From positions 1-32,466 of the forward strand of contig DJVY01000155.1 in assembly GCA_002440885.1 (NCBI GenBank): a stretch of 32,466 bases of DNA. Reading direction: 5' to 3'. Of the stretch, positions 1 to 7,977 are shown in pieces. The position numbers were made by a program, and so were the translations under genes. The DNA is from Bacteroidales bacterium UBA6244. Lineage in GTDB: Bacteria > Bacteroidota > Bacteroidia > Bacteroidales > F082. The notes beneath the pieces are model-generated. The model saw only the letters and a program-made list of their open reading frames with translations. It searched no databases and had not been told where the DNA came from. How positions within the stretch are numbered: position 1 is the first letter of the stretch; every line of letters begins with the position of its first letter.

Positions 1-1159
1 GGGTCATCTGGGTGAAATCTTCTCCTCCTTCAAGGTTGGTAACTGCCTGTGAGGTAATGGGGTAAATAACTTCAGCTGTCCAATCTACAGGACCTGAACC
101 GGTATTCAACATACCAATAAATCTGGTCAGGTATTCGTTGGGCGCTAAGGTCTCGTCTAAACGTAACGGGGATACCGATAAGTTAGGTGAGGTCATGGTG
201 AAATCATGGGTAATGATACCACCTGAAGCTACATTAACGTTAGCAATGTTTACATTATAACCAGCTCTGTAGCAAACCAGTTCCTGGTCGCCGCTAGGCA
301 TACCGCTTAAAAAGTAGTAACCAGTTCCATCGGTGGTTGTTGAACCATAACCTTCGATGCCAACGGTAGCGCCTCCAATTGAGAGACCGCCGGTGTTGTA
401 TACATGACCTTCGATATCGCCAGGAGCGGTAAGGGGATCACCATAAAAACGGATGTTGGAATAGTAATTCGAATAGTTGTCATAATTTGGAGGTGTTTCG
501 CTGTCAGCATAACCAACTAAAACACGAGGAACACCACCATCAGTTCTGTATGTTCTGTAATAAGGGCTTTCGTAATAGCCGTTATCACCCCAAAGGATGT
601 CAACAATCAAATTGTTAACGCCAGTATAAACATAGTCATTGATGTCAATTAAATCGGCCCAACCTGTAGCGGTTGCAGGCACATAATTAGCTGATGACCA
701 AACCAGAGTTGAACCAGCTGTACTATAAAAAGCTCCAGTTGTCAATTGGTTGTCAGTAGTTTCCATAAACCGAATTTCAACATTCAACAGGTAATTGTCG
801 GGTGTTGCAATTCTTTCGAATACATACTGGAGATCGGTAATTAACATGCCGCCACCAAGCTCAGATGCGAGATACAAGGTTTGGGTATGGCAATTTTCCC
901 AGTAGTTAGACCAATCTGCATAGTATGCAGGAGAGGTTCCATAAGTTGTTCCATTTCCAATTTCCACCATCAGGCTTCTGCTTGCAGCAGGCTCATCGGC
1001 GTAAGTTGAAAACGGTACAATAGCAGTCTCTGTCGACATACTGGCGTTATCAAGAGCGATTTTTTGCTCTTCGGTCTGTGCCGGACTGGTTTGTCCAAAC
1101 ATCCAACCTGACCACGCGAGTGCCATCAACAACAAAAGATACTTTGTAAATGATTTCAT
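1..1159 (-). CDS. Secreted surface protein with carboxypeptidase-regulatory-like domain (partial, C-terminus beyond window)
   Basis: The frame stays open for 386 codons from an ATG at 1159 and runs off the left edge, so the C-terminus is missing. Residues 1-22 form a Sec signal peptide (MKSFTKYLLLLMALAW..., likely cleaved before QTSPAQ). Residues about 58-235 are a beta-rich, Tyr/Asn/Gly-rich region beginning IGNGTTYGTSPAYYADWSN, a style common at the N-terminus of Bacteroidetes secreted proteins. Residues about 246-318 resemble a carboxypeptidase-regulatory-like beta-sandwich (GDIEGHVYNTGG...TTTDGTGYYFLSG). From residue 322 an Ig/BACON-like segment begins (SPNLSVSPLRLDETLAPNE). It is probably exported and perhaps carries a type IX sorting tail outside the window; that is inference. 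I see no catalytic motif in this part. It lies 444 bp downstream of the beta-helix gene and is probably transcribed separately. Confidence 0.85.
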   Translation of the reverse strand, partial: MKSFTKYLLLLMALAWSGWMFGQTSPAQTEEQKIALDNASMSTETAIVPFSTYADEPAASRSLMVEIGNGTTYGTSPAYYADWSNYWENCHTQTLYLASELGGGMLITDLQYVFERIATPDNYLLNVEIRFMETTDNQLTTGAFYSTAGSTLVWSSANYVPATATGWADLIDINDYVYTGVNNLIVDILWGDNGYYESPYYRTYRTDGGVPRVLVGYADSETPPNYDNYSNYYSNIRFYGDPLTAPGDIEGHVYNTGGLSIGGATVGIEGYGSTTTDGTGYYFLSGMPSGDQELVCYRAGYNVNIANVNVASGGIITHDFTMTSPNLSVSPLRLDETLAPNEYLTRFIGMLNTGSGPVDWTAEVIYPITSQAVTNLEGGEDFTQMT

Positions 1160-1603
1160 ACGTAATAGATTTAATTAATAATAAAAGAATTATTTTTCAA
1201 TTCGATTTAAAACCCTTTTGGGTTAAGCTTTAAGTAAAAACAACAATTTAAACACATTAGCAGCGGGATTCCAATAAAGGATAAATGAGGTGATTCAACA
1301 ATCTAATGACCGTGCATGGCCAATTTTTGCCTGACCTTTCAGGCTAACGGAGCATTCATTACCAATATGAACACAAATACAATAGCTAAAAACACAACAA
1401 AAAGCACTGAAAACCCAATGTTTTTTGACTGATTATCAGCATACTCAGTAATTTCAGGTATAAAAAACCCAAAATATTGTCGTGAATAAGACAGTTTAAA
1501 GGTGGTTTACCCTTACTCAAAAAGACGATTTTTTTAAAAATATTCTGCTTTTAGGATAGTAAATCTGTCTGGAGGCAGAGACTCTGTTTTGGATGTAAAA
1601 AAA
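1160..1603. other. 444-bp gene-free interval
   Basis: AT-rich spacer between two minus-strand surface-protein genes. I see no supportable ORF, tRNA or clear intrinsic terminator. It holds one perfect 6-bp inverted repeat at 1329-1344 (GCCTGA-CCTT-TCAGGC) and a small 5-bp hairpin at 1211-1224 (AACCC-TTTT-GGGTT) about 55 nt upstream of the downstream gene's start. Neither is followed by a T-run on its own strand in a way that would make a terminator. I could not find a clean TAnnTTTG element for the 1159 gene. Confidence 0.6.
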
Positions 1604-4600
1604 CTAATAAATAACCAGCGACTGGGTGTGGAAGGTGTTGGGTCCGGATAAAATCAACTGATAGTATCCAGGCCTCAGGCGTTCGATGGCCAACACTGTT
1701 CGTTGAAAAATTTCCGGGTTAGTTATTTGCCAAATTTTTGAAGAAACAGTGATTCCGTACAGATTCACAATGTGAAGCTGGTACTGTCCTTTCAGTTTAA
1801 CACCCGCACCAATATTTATGGTCTCACTTGCAGGATTTGGAAATACCTCAAAAAGAGTCAGATCAGAACCACTTTGCTGATTTTTTAACTCAATAGAAAT
1901 AGTTTTTCTATCGGAAGTAAGCACTACGTCATCAACAACAGGCTGCTCGGTGGTAAGTGAAATCAGCGGAGATCCATGTGTAAGAAACCCGGCTTTTTCG
2001 GCATTCAACAGATAATGCCCATAAGGAAGGTTGTTAAAATAGAACTTGCCTTGGGCGTCTGTTAGGGTGTAGCCAAGCACTTTCTCGTTGGTGCTGTTGT
2101 ATAACAGGATAGTCACATTCGATTCACCTCCATTGCAATACTCATTAATGGTATCGTCGTCAAACCAAGACATGCAATAAACATCCGACATCAGGGAATT
2201 GGTTTTTGACAGTTCAAACCTGCCCGAAATTTTCCCTGATCCGGTCACAGGGGGGAAATTTGTCTCCGGCAGACGGATGTCCACATCATAAACATCGGCA
2301 TCAAGTTTTACCGCATAGGCATTATGCCACCTTACAGCTTCAGCATAATAACCGGGGAAATAATCGCCACTATGGTTGGTGTCAGGGACAGCATAGAGGA
2401 TATAAGAAGAGGGAAACAAGGTGTTGAACTGAAAATTTCCATCGACATTCGTCGTTGTTAGTGTAACAGCCCGATCATGGGGCAGCAATCGGTCGACGGC
2501 CAGTATCGGGCAAAACTCAGCTTTCTGGTTGCCCATCCAAACTGTTCCATTGAGAGAAAAACGAGAAACCAGTTTAACAAGGAGGGTATCGGAACTCTGA
2601 TCGCATACATTTGATCCATACAAGATCAGCTCAACCTGACCTGCGGTCACATCGTTTGTTCCAGGAAGATAAGTAGTTATTAAGGAAGTATCGGAAGTGA
2701 AGAAACCATCTCCTGTACTTATCCACAAAAGCTCAGCCGCATTGCTCTCATTAGCATTATTTATAAGGAGTTCCTGATCAGCAAAAAGGGTAGTGTCAGC
2801 ACCGGCAAATACTGTTGGATCGTCGAATATGTGAAGGGTGAGACTGTCGGACAACCATTCGCCCTGACGAAGCACATTGAGCGATAGCACCACAGATCCA
2901 GTCTGCCGGTCCTGTATTCCTGGCACATAAACCGGATTTATCAGTGATGGATCGTTGAAAAGCCCATCACCAGTGGTTTTCCAGGAGATCAAATCGTACA
3001 GAAAAGGAACTGAACCTTCGGTAAGGATATATTGGGCCTGATTCACGCAAAATTGGCCATCAAAACCCGCAAAGGGATAATAGGAAGCAAAAGCAAACGG
3101 ACTTTCAAACCCACGGACTTGTGCCTCCTGATACTGATATCCACTATCGTAAGCAGTAACAGCAATCGAATCGGTGATAAGCACACCAGGAAGACTCAAA
3201 GAGTTTACATTTCCTGCATCCATTACTCCATCAAAGGCATAATGCCTGAATTGGCCAGAATATACCTTATAACCACTCAAATCTTCTTCCGGATTACCAT
3301 CCCAGCTCAAGTGTACTTCTCCGGCGACTAATTGCTTTTTAACCCGGGAGGGTGGAGAAATCGGATTTACCGTGTCTGGTTTTACTTTGAAGGGTTCATA
3401 AAAAAAGTATCCGAGGGTTGCGTCATCGTGGTGATCGAATATTAGGTTATCAATAACTTCCACGTCCGAACTCCCCCACCAGTTTTGCGTAATCAGCAGG
3501 TCGTTGGGCGTATTGTTGTAGGCAATGGCATGATCAAAACCGTCCGGAAAAAGATTGTTGTCGCGAAATTGAATGTTATCCGTTTCTTTGGTCTCAAAAC
3601 AGGCAATGGATTGACGAGAAAGGGTATTCTGAAAAATAAAATTTCCAGTGGCCCGGCCACCTATCTGGACTCCCCTGACATTTTGATAAAAACTATTTCC
3701 ACTTACCTGAGCGTTATCTCCAAAAGGATCGTAGCTTAAAGCGATGTTATTTGCCCAGAATATGTTGTTCTGAATAACAGTCGAATCCATGGCCAACAAA
3801 ATTCCATAGCCGAAACCCGAACCGTTTTTCAAAAATACATTGTTCAGAATCTGGTTGTGGTTAGTTTGTCCGTTATCGGTGTTGTCCATCCAAATACCAT
3901 TGTTCGCTCCTTCGATGATATTACCATAGATGTAATTGTAAGTAAACTGGCCGTTATCCTGGTTTCGGAGATAAATATTGTGGTTCGAATTGAGAAAAAG
4001 ATTATTAAAAACCACATTCTCTCTGGAACGCTTTTGTGGGGTGGTAATCATTTCCATTCCGTTGAAATTTTGCCCGATCCGGCAGCTTTCTACAATACAG
4101 TTTGAACAATCTGTCATGGACACGCCCACAATTTGATTTCTGGAAACAGAGGAATGCATGATTTCCACATTAAAACAGTCAATGAGTTCGATGCCCTTCT
4201 CAGCATCCTCAATACAGGCATAGTTTATTAAAACAATGTTTTCTTCACCGGCCTCCTGAATTTTTATCCCTTTCCATTTCCAATCTTCGCGGGTTGCTTT
4301 ATAGTTACCTGAAAAATAAACCGTATCGGTGTTCATTCCAAGCATATCTCCCACCACCAGATTGCCACCCCAAAGATGAATTCCTCGCCCCTGATCGATT
4401 AAAACATGAACCCCTGGTTTGATTTCCAGCGTAATCCCAGGCCCAATACGTAAATCCTGTACTACGACATAGGTGTTATCAGGTGTCCAAACCTGACTCT
4501 CAGCCATACTCCCTCCAACAACAATAATATCAGCATAAACTGATGGCAAAAACCAACAGATCAACATAATCGTGAACCACTTTTTGCTGTGCTTTAATAG

Positions 4601-4627
4601 AACCATATGGAAACTTGGGAAACTCAT
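1604..4627 (-). CDS. Beta-helix / Fn3 surface protein with type IX secretion (type A) sorting domain
   Basis: 1007-aa secreted protein. Residues 1-32 are a signal peptide (h-region FTIMLICWFLPSVYA); Met8 is an alternative start. Residues about 60-400 are a right-handed parallel beta-helix with repeated Asn-rich coils (NNVFLKN, NNIFWANN, GNSFYQN, QNWWGSS). Residues about 420-510 look like a fibronectin type III domain. Two Bacteroidetes-type repeats follow (WKTTGDGLFNDPSLINPVY near 549 and WISTGDGFFTSDTSL near 635), then two carboxypeptidase-regulatory-like modules at about 688-787 and 798-905. Residues 927-1007 are a type IX sorting domain (FEVFPNPASETINI... ending LVIY), which targets the protein to SprA for export and surface attachment. 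I see no pectate-lyase catalytic set, so adhesin or glycan-binding is more likely than enzyme. It starts 23 nt after the STN-barrel gene and is probably the last gene of the sigma/FecR operon. Confidence 0.88.
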   Translation of the reverse strand: MSFPSFHMVLLKHSKKWFTIMLICWFLPSVYADIIVVGGSMAESQVWTPDNTYVVVQDLRIGPGITLEIKPGVHVLIDQGRGIHLWGGNLVVGDMLGMNTDTVYFSGNYKATREDWKWKGIKIQEAGEENIVLINYACIEDAEKGIELIDCFNVEIMHSSVSRNQIVGVSMTDCSNCIVESCRIGQNFNGMEMITTPQKRSRENVVFNNLFLNSNHNIYLRNQDNGQFTYNYIYGNIIEGANNGIWMDNTDNGQTNHNQILNNVFLKNGSGFGYGILLAMDSTVIQNNIFWANNIALSYDPFGDNAQVSGNSFYQNVRGVQIGGRATGNFIFQNTLSRQSIACFETKETDNIQFRDNNLFPDGFDHAIAYNNTPNDLLITQNWWGSSDVEVIDNLIFDHHDDATLGYFFYEPFKVKPDTVNPISPPSRVKKQLVAGEVHLSWDGNPEEDLSGYKVYSGQFRHYAFDGVMDAGNVNSLSLPGVLITDSIAVTAYDSGYQYQEAQVRGFESPFAFASYYPFAGFDGQFCVNQAQYILTEGSVPFLYDLISWKTTGDGLFNDPSLINPVYVPGIQDRQTGSVVLSLNVLRQGEWLSDSLTLHIFDDPTVFAGADTTLFADQELLINNANESNAAELLWISTGDGFFTSDTSLITTYLPGTNDVTAGQVELILYGSNVCDQSSDTLLVKLVSRFSLNGTVWMGNQKAEFCPILAVDRLLPHDRAVTLTTTNVDGNFQFNTLFPSSYILYAVPDTNHSGDYFPGYYAEAVRWHNAYAVKLDADVYDVDIRLPETNFPPVTGSGKISGRFELSKTNSLMSDVYCMSWFDDDTINEYCNGGESNVTILLYNSTNEKVLGYTLTDAQGKFYFNNLPYGHYLLNAEKAGFLTHGSPLISLTTEQPVVDDVVLTSDRKTISIELKNQQSGSDLTLFEVFPNPASETINIGAGVKLKGQYQLHIVNLYGITVSSKIWQITNPEIFQRTVLAIERLRPGYYQLILSGPNTFHTQSLVIY

Positions 4628-4650
4628 TTATACAATTGTATTCCGGTTTG

Positions 4651-5979
4651 TTACAAATAATACCTCACCCCAACGGACAAACGAATGGCTTTCAAATTCT
4701 GATCATAGATCTGCGCTGACATGGTTGAACTTAAATAAAACTGATAACCCACATCAAGCACCATACCTAGTCGATCAGTAAGCCGCCAACGGCTTCCAAT
4801 TCCAGCATACAACCCAATATTGGGCGATGAAAACGCGATGTCTCCAAGTTCAGCCCCATGAACTTCCTGGGAAGACTGCATGTATACCCCATTTCGGTAC
4901 AACAGCGAACTCACCAGAACACCGGCTTTAGCACTGATATCAAAGGCCGGACGGTGTAAGAAAATATAGTCCACCCCACCCGTTAAGCTAATGTAGCCGA
5001 GTCTGTTCACACGATCTACGCTATACGACTCGCTGTTCAAAGGCAAATAACTCGAATCGACTACCGCTATCCAGGTGGTATCAATCCCGGTGACAGTATA
5101 ATAAAGATCCAAAGTGTCTTTTTGGTAATATCCTCCTGAAGTGATCTGGTATTGGTTGTTGAATTTTTGCGAAAACTGACTGAATTGCAGACCTATATAA
5201 AACGACCAGCGCTTTTGGTGGCGTACTATACGGCCATCTATCGCAAAACTCCTCAGCGACCAATCGTCCAGAGATTCGATGGTGGAAAAATTACTCAACA
5301 TAGGAGAAACCGACAAATCCAAGGCCCATCCCGGTTGCCGGAAAGGGTTTTCCTGAAAATGGTCGACATTAAACGCAGGAAGCTCAGGATTGGAAAGAGG
5401 CTTTTTTTCGGGATAAACAAAAACCGTATCCACCTGGCGCAGGGTGTCAACCCGGAAGATTGTATCCATGACAAAAACGGTATCGACAGGAATTAAGGTT
5501 TGAACTACTTCGTTGTTTTCATACAAGGCAGGCTTGGTAACCGGCGGTTTCGTTACAACTGCCGGCACGGTCTCCACTTTGTCCTGATTGGATGTATCTG
5601 GATTTCGATAAATTACAATCTGATTACCTATTTGTTTAAAGGTATGACCGGTGTTTTCCAGCAAGCGGCTTAAGATAGTCAGAGGAAACTCATCCTTACA
5701 TTTCAAAGTCACCTTTGTATCCATCACCGGGTCGTTGGCTTCGTAAGTAAACCGCAACTTGCTTTCGTAGGCCAGTCGTTTGAGGACTGCATCAAGGGTT
5801 TGATTGCTAACTTCAAAAACCGGAATGGGTTTGTTGCTGACTTCCTGCGCTACTAATTGATTAAGCACCGGGATGGATGAAATAAACACCACTCCCCACA
5901 AAATAAGAATACGTTTACAGGCAGAAAATGGGATATTATTCAAGTGAGGAAAAAATGGAAGACACACATCAATTCTCAT
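4651..5979 (-). CDS. STN-domain protein fused to an outer-membrane beta-barrel
   Basis: The frame opens with a GTG at 6003 (450 aa). The ATG eight codons later, at 5979, gives a more normal signal peptide and is used here. Numbering from the GTG: signal segment about 24-52 (ILILWGVVFISSIPVLN), STN domain about 57-133 (FEVSNQTLDAVLKRLAYES...IGNQIVIYR), a Pro/Thr linker with repeated VDTVF/MDTIF/VDTLR units at about 172-197, and a C-terminal beta-barrel at about 225-450 ending VGVRYYL, as outer-membrane barrels do. In FecA-type receptors the STN domain signals to FecR in the periplasm. Here it sits on a small barrel without TonB plug or receptor domains. It lies between fecR and the beta-helix gene, so it is the likely outer-membrane sensor or partner of this FecR. 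Domain calls are by pattern; the partnership is inferred. Confidence 0.78.
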   Translation of the reverse strand: MRIDVCLPFFPHLNNIPFSACKRILILWGVVFISSIPVLNQLVAQEVSNKPIPVFEVSNQTLDAVLKRLAYESKLRFTYEANDPVMDTKVTLKCKDEFPLTILSRLLENTGHTFKQIGNQIVIYRNPDTSNQDKVETVPAVVTKPPVTKPALYENNEVVQTLIPVDTVFVMDTIFRVDTLRQVDTVFVYPEKKPLSNPELPAFNVDHFQENPFRQPGWALDLSVSPMLSNFSTIESLDDWSLRSFAIDGRIVRHQKRWSFYIGLQFSQFSQKFNNQYQITSGGYYQKDTLDLYYTVTGIDTTWIAVVDSSYLPLNSESYSVDRVNRLGYISLTGGVDYIFLHRPAFDISAKAGVLVSSLLYRNGVYMQSSQEVHGAELGDIAFSSPNIGLYAGIGSRWRLTDRLGMVLDVGYQFYLSSTMSAQIYDQNLKAIRLSVGVRYYL

Positions 5980-6016
5980 AAGCGATCCAATAGCAAAGTG
6001 CACGTTTTTTCAGCCG

Positions 6017-6024
6017 CTAAAGTA
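6017..6024 (-). promoter_or_regulatory. Possible internal promoter -7 element before the STN-barrel gene
   Basis: On the minus strand this reads TACTTTAG, one mismatch from the Bacteroidetes -7 consensus TAnnTTTG, inside the 62-nt gap after fecR. The following GCGGC is also present after the similar element upstream of tonB (20995-21002). It could give sigma-independent expression of the last two genes. No -33 element is obvious. Confidence 0.3.
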
Positions 6025-6065
6025 TAAAAAAAAATAAAGGATCAACAAGGGAAATGAAAGGAGTG

Positions 6066-7088
6066 TTACTGAATTGTAACCTGGGTGGCAGAGATGCTGT
6101 ATTCGACACCAAAAATAACATGCAACGACTCGAATATACTTTCAACTGATTCGCCGGTATAGGTAGCAGTAAGCAACATTTCGTTGTAAGCCTCTGCGCC
6201 GGTTATGCTGATGTGGTATGTTTTCTCAATCATGCTAAACACATCGCTAAGCGGTGTTCTGTCGAATACCAACACTCCCGTTTTCCATGCCATGAAATTC
6301 TCGTTACTGTATGTTTCGCGATAAATTTGACGGGTAACTTTGTTGTAAATACCTATTTGACCTGGCAGCAAGACAATCTGTTCCATGATTTCTTCGGTAA
6401 GCGGATCAATGGAAGAAAAAAGCACTTTGCCGGTTTTAAGGTGTAGCACTATTTCGTTTGATTCGGTGTAGTTGCTCAGATTAAATGATGTACCCAGCAC
6501 TTGAACTCTGACGTTCTCAACCTGAATGATCATGGGGACATCGGGATTTGGAGCTACTTCAAAAAAAGCTTCACCTTCGAACCCCACCAAACGCTGAGCT
6601 GAAGCAAATTCTTCCGGATAAGTTAATGAACTTTCACGGTTCAAAGTAACTGATGAACCATCGGGGAGCAGGAATGAGCTTTCAGGTGCTTCGGCAGATG
6701 CCAAAGTAACAACTTTTGATTCTCCGGGCAGGTTGAACAGAAAATACAAGCCAAAGGCCAGCACGAAAACTGCTGCAATGCGGGCGAGATAAAAACCAAT
6801 CTTTGGCCTCGACTGTGCCACTGTTTCTGAATAAATGCCTGACTCTTCGGGCATTTCATCGATACAGGAAATCAAGGTAGACATCTTGTCCCAGGATTTC
6901 TGCGCATCGAATTCAACCTTTGGAGAAAACTCACTTGAAATGTCCCAAATATTTTTGTAGGCCTGGTATTCGTTTTTATTTTCTACGGACATATCAATCC
7001 ACTCTTGCAGAGCACTCATGTCATGCTTTGAAGCGTTTCCGGTAACAACCCGGCTGATTAATTTGATATGATTTCCGTTAAAATTCAC
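6066..7088 (-). CDS. FecR-family anti-sigma factor with DUF4974
   Basis: 340-aa inner-membrane anti-sigma regulator. Residues about 8-72 are the cytoplasmic sigma-binding region (IKLISRVVTGNASKHDMSAL...KNIWDIS). Residues about 97-120 are one transmembrane helix (IGFYLARIAAVFVLAFGLYF). Residues about 125-222 form the periplasmic FecR domain (LPDGSSVTLNRESSLTYPEE...VQVLGTSFNLSNY), and 270-338 the DUF4974 domain (FDRTPLSDVFSMIEK...). The start is GTG at 7088: an in-frame TAA lies three codons upstream and the next ATG (Met24) would remove the conserved N-terminus. It sits 71 nt after the sigma gene. By family knowledge it holds the sigma factor inactive until a signal arrives from an outer-membrane partner, here most likely the STN-barrel protein. 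Confidence 0.92.
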   Translation of the reverse strand: MNFNGNHIKLISRVVTGNASKHDMSALQEWIDMSVENKNEYQAYKNIWDISSEFSPKVEFDAQKSWDKMSTLISCIDEMPEESGIYSETVAQSRPKIGFYLARIAAVFVLAFGLYFLFNLPGESKVVTLASAEAPESSFLLPDGSSVTLNRESSLTYPEEFASAQRLVGFEGEAFFEVAPNPDVPMIIQVENVRVQVLGTSFNLSNYTESNEIVLHLKTGKVLFSSIDPLTEEIMEQIVLLPGQIGIYNKVTRQIYRETYSNENFMAWKTGVLVFDRTPLSDVFSMIEKTYHISITGAEAYNEMLLTATYTGESVESIFESLHVIFGVEYSISATQVTIQ

Positions 7089-7159
7089 AAAAACTTAAAT
7101 TTATTTTACCATGAGACAATTTTTTTTCGGTTTACCCCTACTTCACTTTAATTTTTTTT

Positions 7160-7744
7160 TCACTTATTAAAAAAACCTGACGACATTAGTAAAAACACAA
7201 GCGGCAAATATTCTTTCAAGCTGTGCCGTAACGATTGCAGGGCTTTGGCCATTTGTGCTTCAACAGTTTTAACAGAAATATCCAGATGCTCAGCAATTTG
7301 CTGGTATTTCATATCGCTAAAACGGGAGAGTTCAAAAATAATTCTCCGTTTCTCGGGCAAGTCACCAATGGCTTTCCTGATGCATGCATTCAGCTCATCT
7401 TCTTCCAGAACACCTTGCGCATCGCTATTGGGTTCTTCTGTCTCGGCTAAGTCATTTACTTTAAACCGGCCTCGGATTTTTTGCTGATGCAAATGGTTCA
7501 GCGCATAATTCTGAACTGCTCGATACAAATATGAATTAACAGAAGTGTTGATTTGAAGCTCATCGCGCTTTACCCAAAGTTTAAGAAACAAGCCTTGAAC
7601 AATTTCTTCAGCCTCTTCGGGTTTACCCACAAAACGCATGCAATAATGACAGAGTGGTGAGAAATACTCCTTATATATCTCTTCAAACACTGACCTGTCA
7701 CCAGCCCTTAGTCCTGCTAAATATCTCGACTGCGTATCTTCCAT
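7160..7744 (-). CDS. ECF RNA polymerase sigma-70 factor (Bacteroidetes type)
   Basis: 194 aa. Region 2 lies at about 19-90 (FEEIYKEYFSPLCHYCMRF...EEAEEIVQGLFLKLWVKR...YLYRAVQNYALNHL) and binds core polymerase and the -10 region. Region 4, a helix-turn-helix, lies at about 115-180 (LPEKRRIIFELSRFSDMKY...HLDISVKTVEAQMAKAL). The protein ends in a hydrophobic tail (LVFLLMSSGFFNK), often seen in this Bacteroidetes subfamily. It is the first gene of the sigma/fecR/STN-barrel/beta-helix run. Its own promoter has a perfect housekeeping -7 element (7809-7816) and its leader can fold (7768-7802). Regulation by the adjacent FecR is well supported by family and context; the inducing signal is unknown. 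Confidence 0.93.
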   Translation of the reverse strand: MEDTQSRYLAGLRAGDRSVFEEIYKEYFSPLCHYCMRFVGKPEEAEEIVQGLFLKLWVKRDELQINTSVNSYLYRAVQNYALNHLHQQKIRGRFKVNDLAETEEPNSDAQGVLEEDELNACIRKAIGDLPEKRRIIFELSRFSDMKYQQIAEHLDISVKTVEAQMAKALQSLRHSLKEYLPLVFLLMSSGFFNK

Positions 7745-7767
7745 TAATTAACTTATCGTATCGCTTT

Positions 7768-7802
7768 AAACCAGAAAAATGGAACAATCCAAAACTGGTT
7801 TT
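7768..7802 (-). repeat. Stem-loop in the 5' leader of the ECF sigma gene
   Basis: Nested inverted repeats: outer arms AAACCAG (7768-7774) and CTGGTTT (7795-7801), inner arms TGGA (7780-7783) and TCCA (7788-7791) around ACAA, separated by A-only stretches of 5 and 4 nt. From the -7 element at 7809-7816 transcription should begin near 7803, so the structure would form the extreme 5' end of the mRNA. It could equally be an operator. Confidence 0.5.
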
Positions 7803-7808
7803 CCACCA

Positions 7809-7816
7809 CAAAAGTA
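7809..7816 (-). promoter_or_regulatory. -7 promoter element of the ECF sigma operon
   Basis: Minus-strand TACTTTTG matches the Bacteroidetes consensus TAnnTTTG exactly. The expected transcript start is about 5-7 nt downstream, giving a leader of about 58 nt before the ATG at 7744. No good TTTG -33 element is visible. Confidence 0.6.
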
Positions 7817-7952
7817 GAAGATAATTTTCAATTACCACATAATGTTGTGAAAACCCTTGAACAAATTGCAATTCACAATGTTTGAATTTCCTATCAAAAA
7901 ATACCGCAGATGCATGGAAAAATGCGAATCAACGGCAGACCACAATATTTGT

Positions 7953-7960
7953 TAATTTTG
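7953..7960 (+). promoter_or_regulatory. -7 promoter element of the EamA transporter gene
   Basis: TAATTTTG matches TAnnTTTG exactly and ends 17 nt before the ATG at 7978. The open frame extends upstream to an ATG at 7882, but that lies 5' of this promoter, so the element supports 7978 as the true start. Confidence 0.6.
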
Positions 7961-7977
7961 CACACTTAAATCAGTAT

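Noticed and set aside
1329..1344. GCCTGA/TCAGGC hairpin as terminator for the beta-helix gene
   Set aside because: On the minus strand it is followed by A residues rather than T; it lies 260 nt past the stop codon.
1604..4627. Pectate-lyase or other carbohydrate enzyme call for the beta-helix protein
   Set aside because: Beta-helix coils are clear, but I could not see a lyase or hydrolase catalytic set.
7882..7977. N-terminal extension of the EamA transporter
   Set aside because: The ATG at 7882 lies upstream of the -7 element and adds 32 residues not typical of the family.
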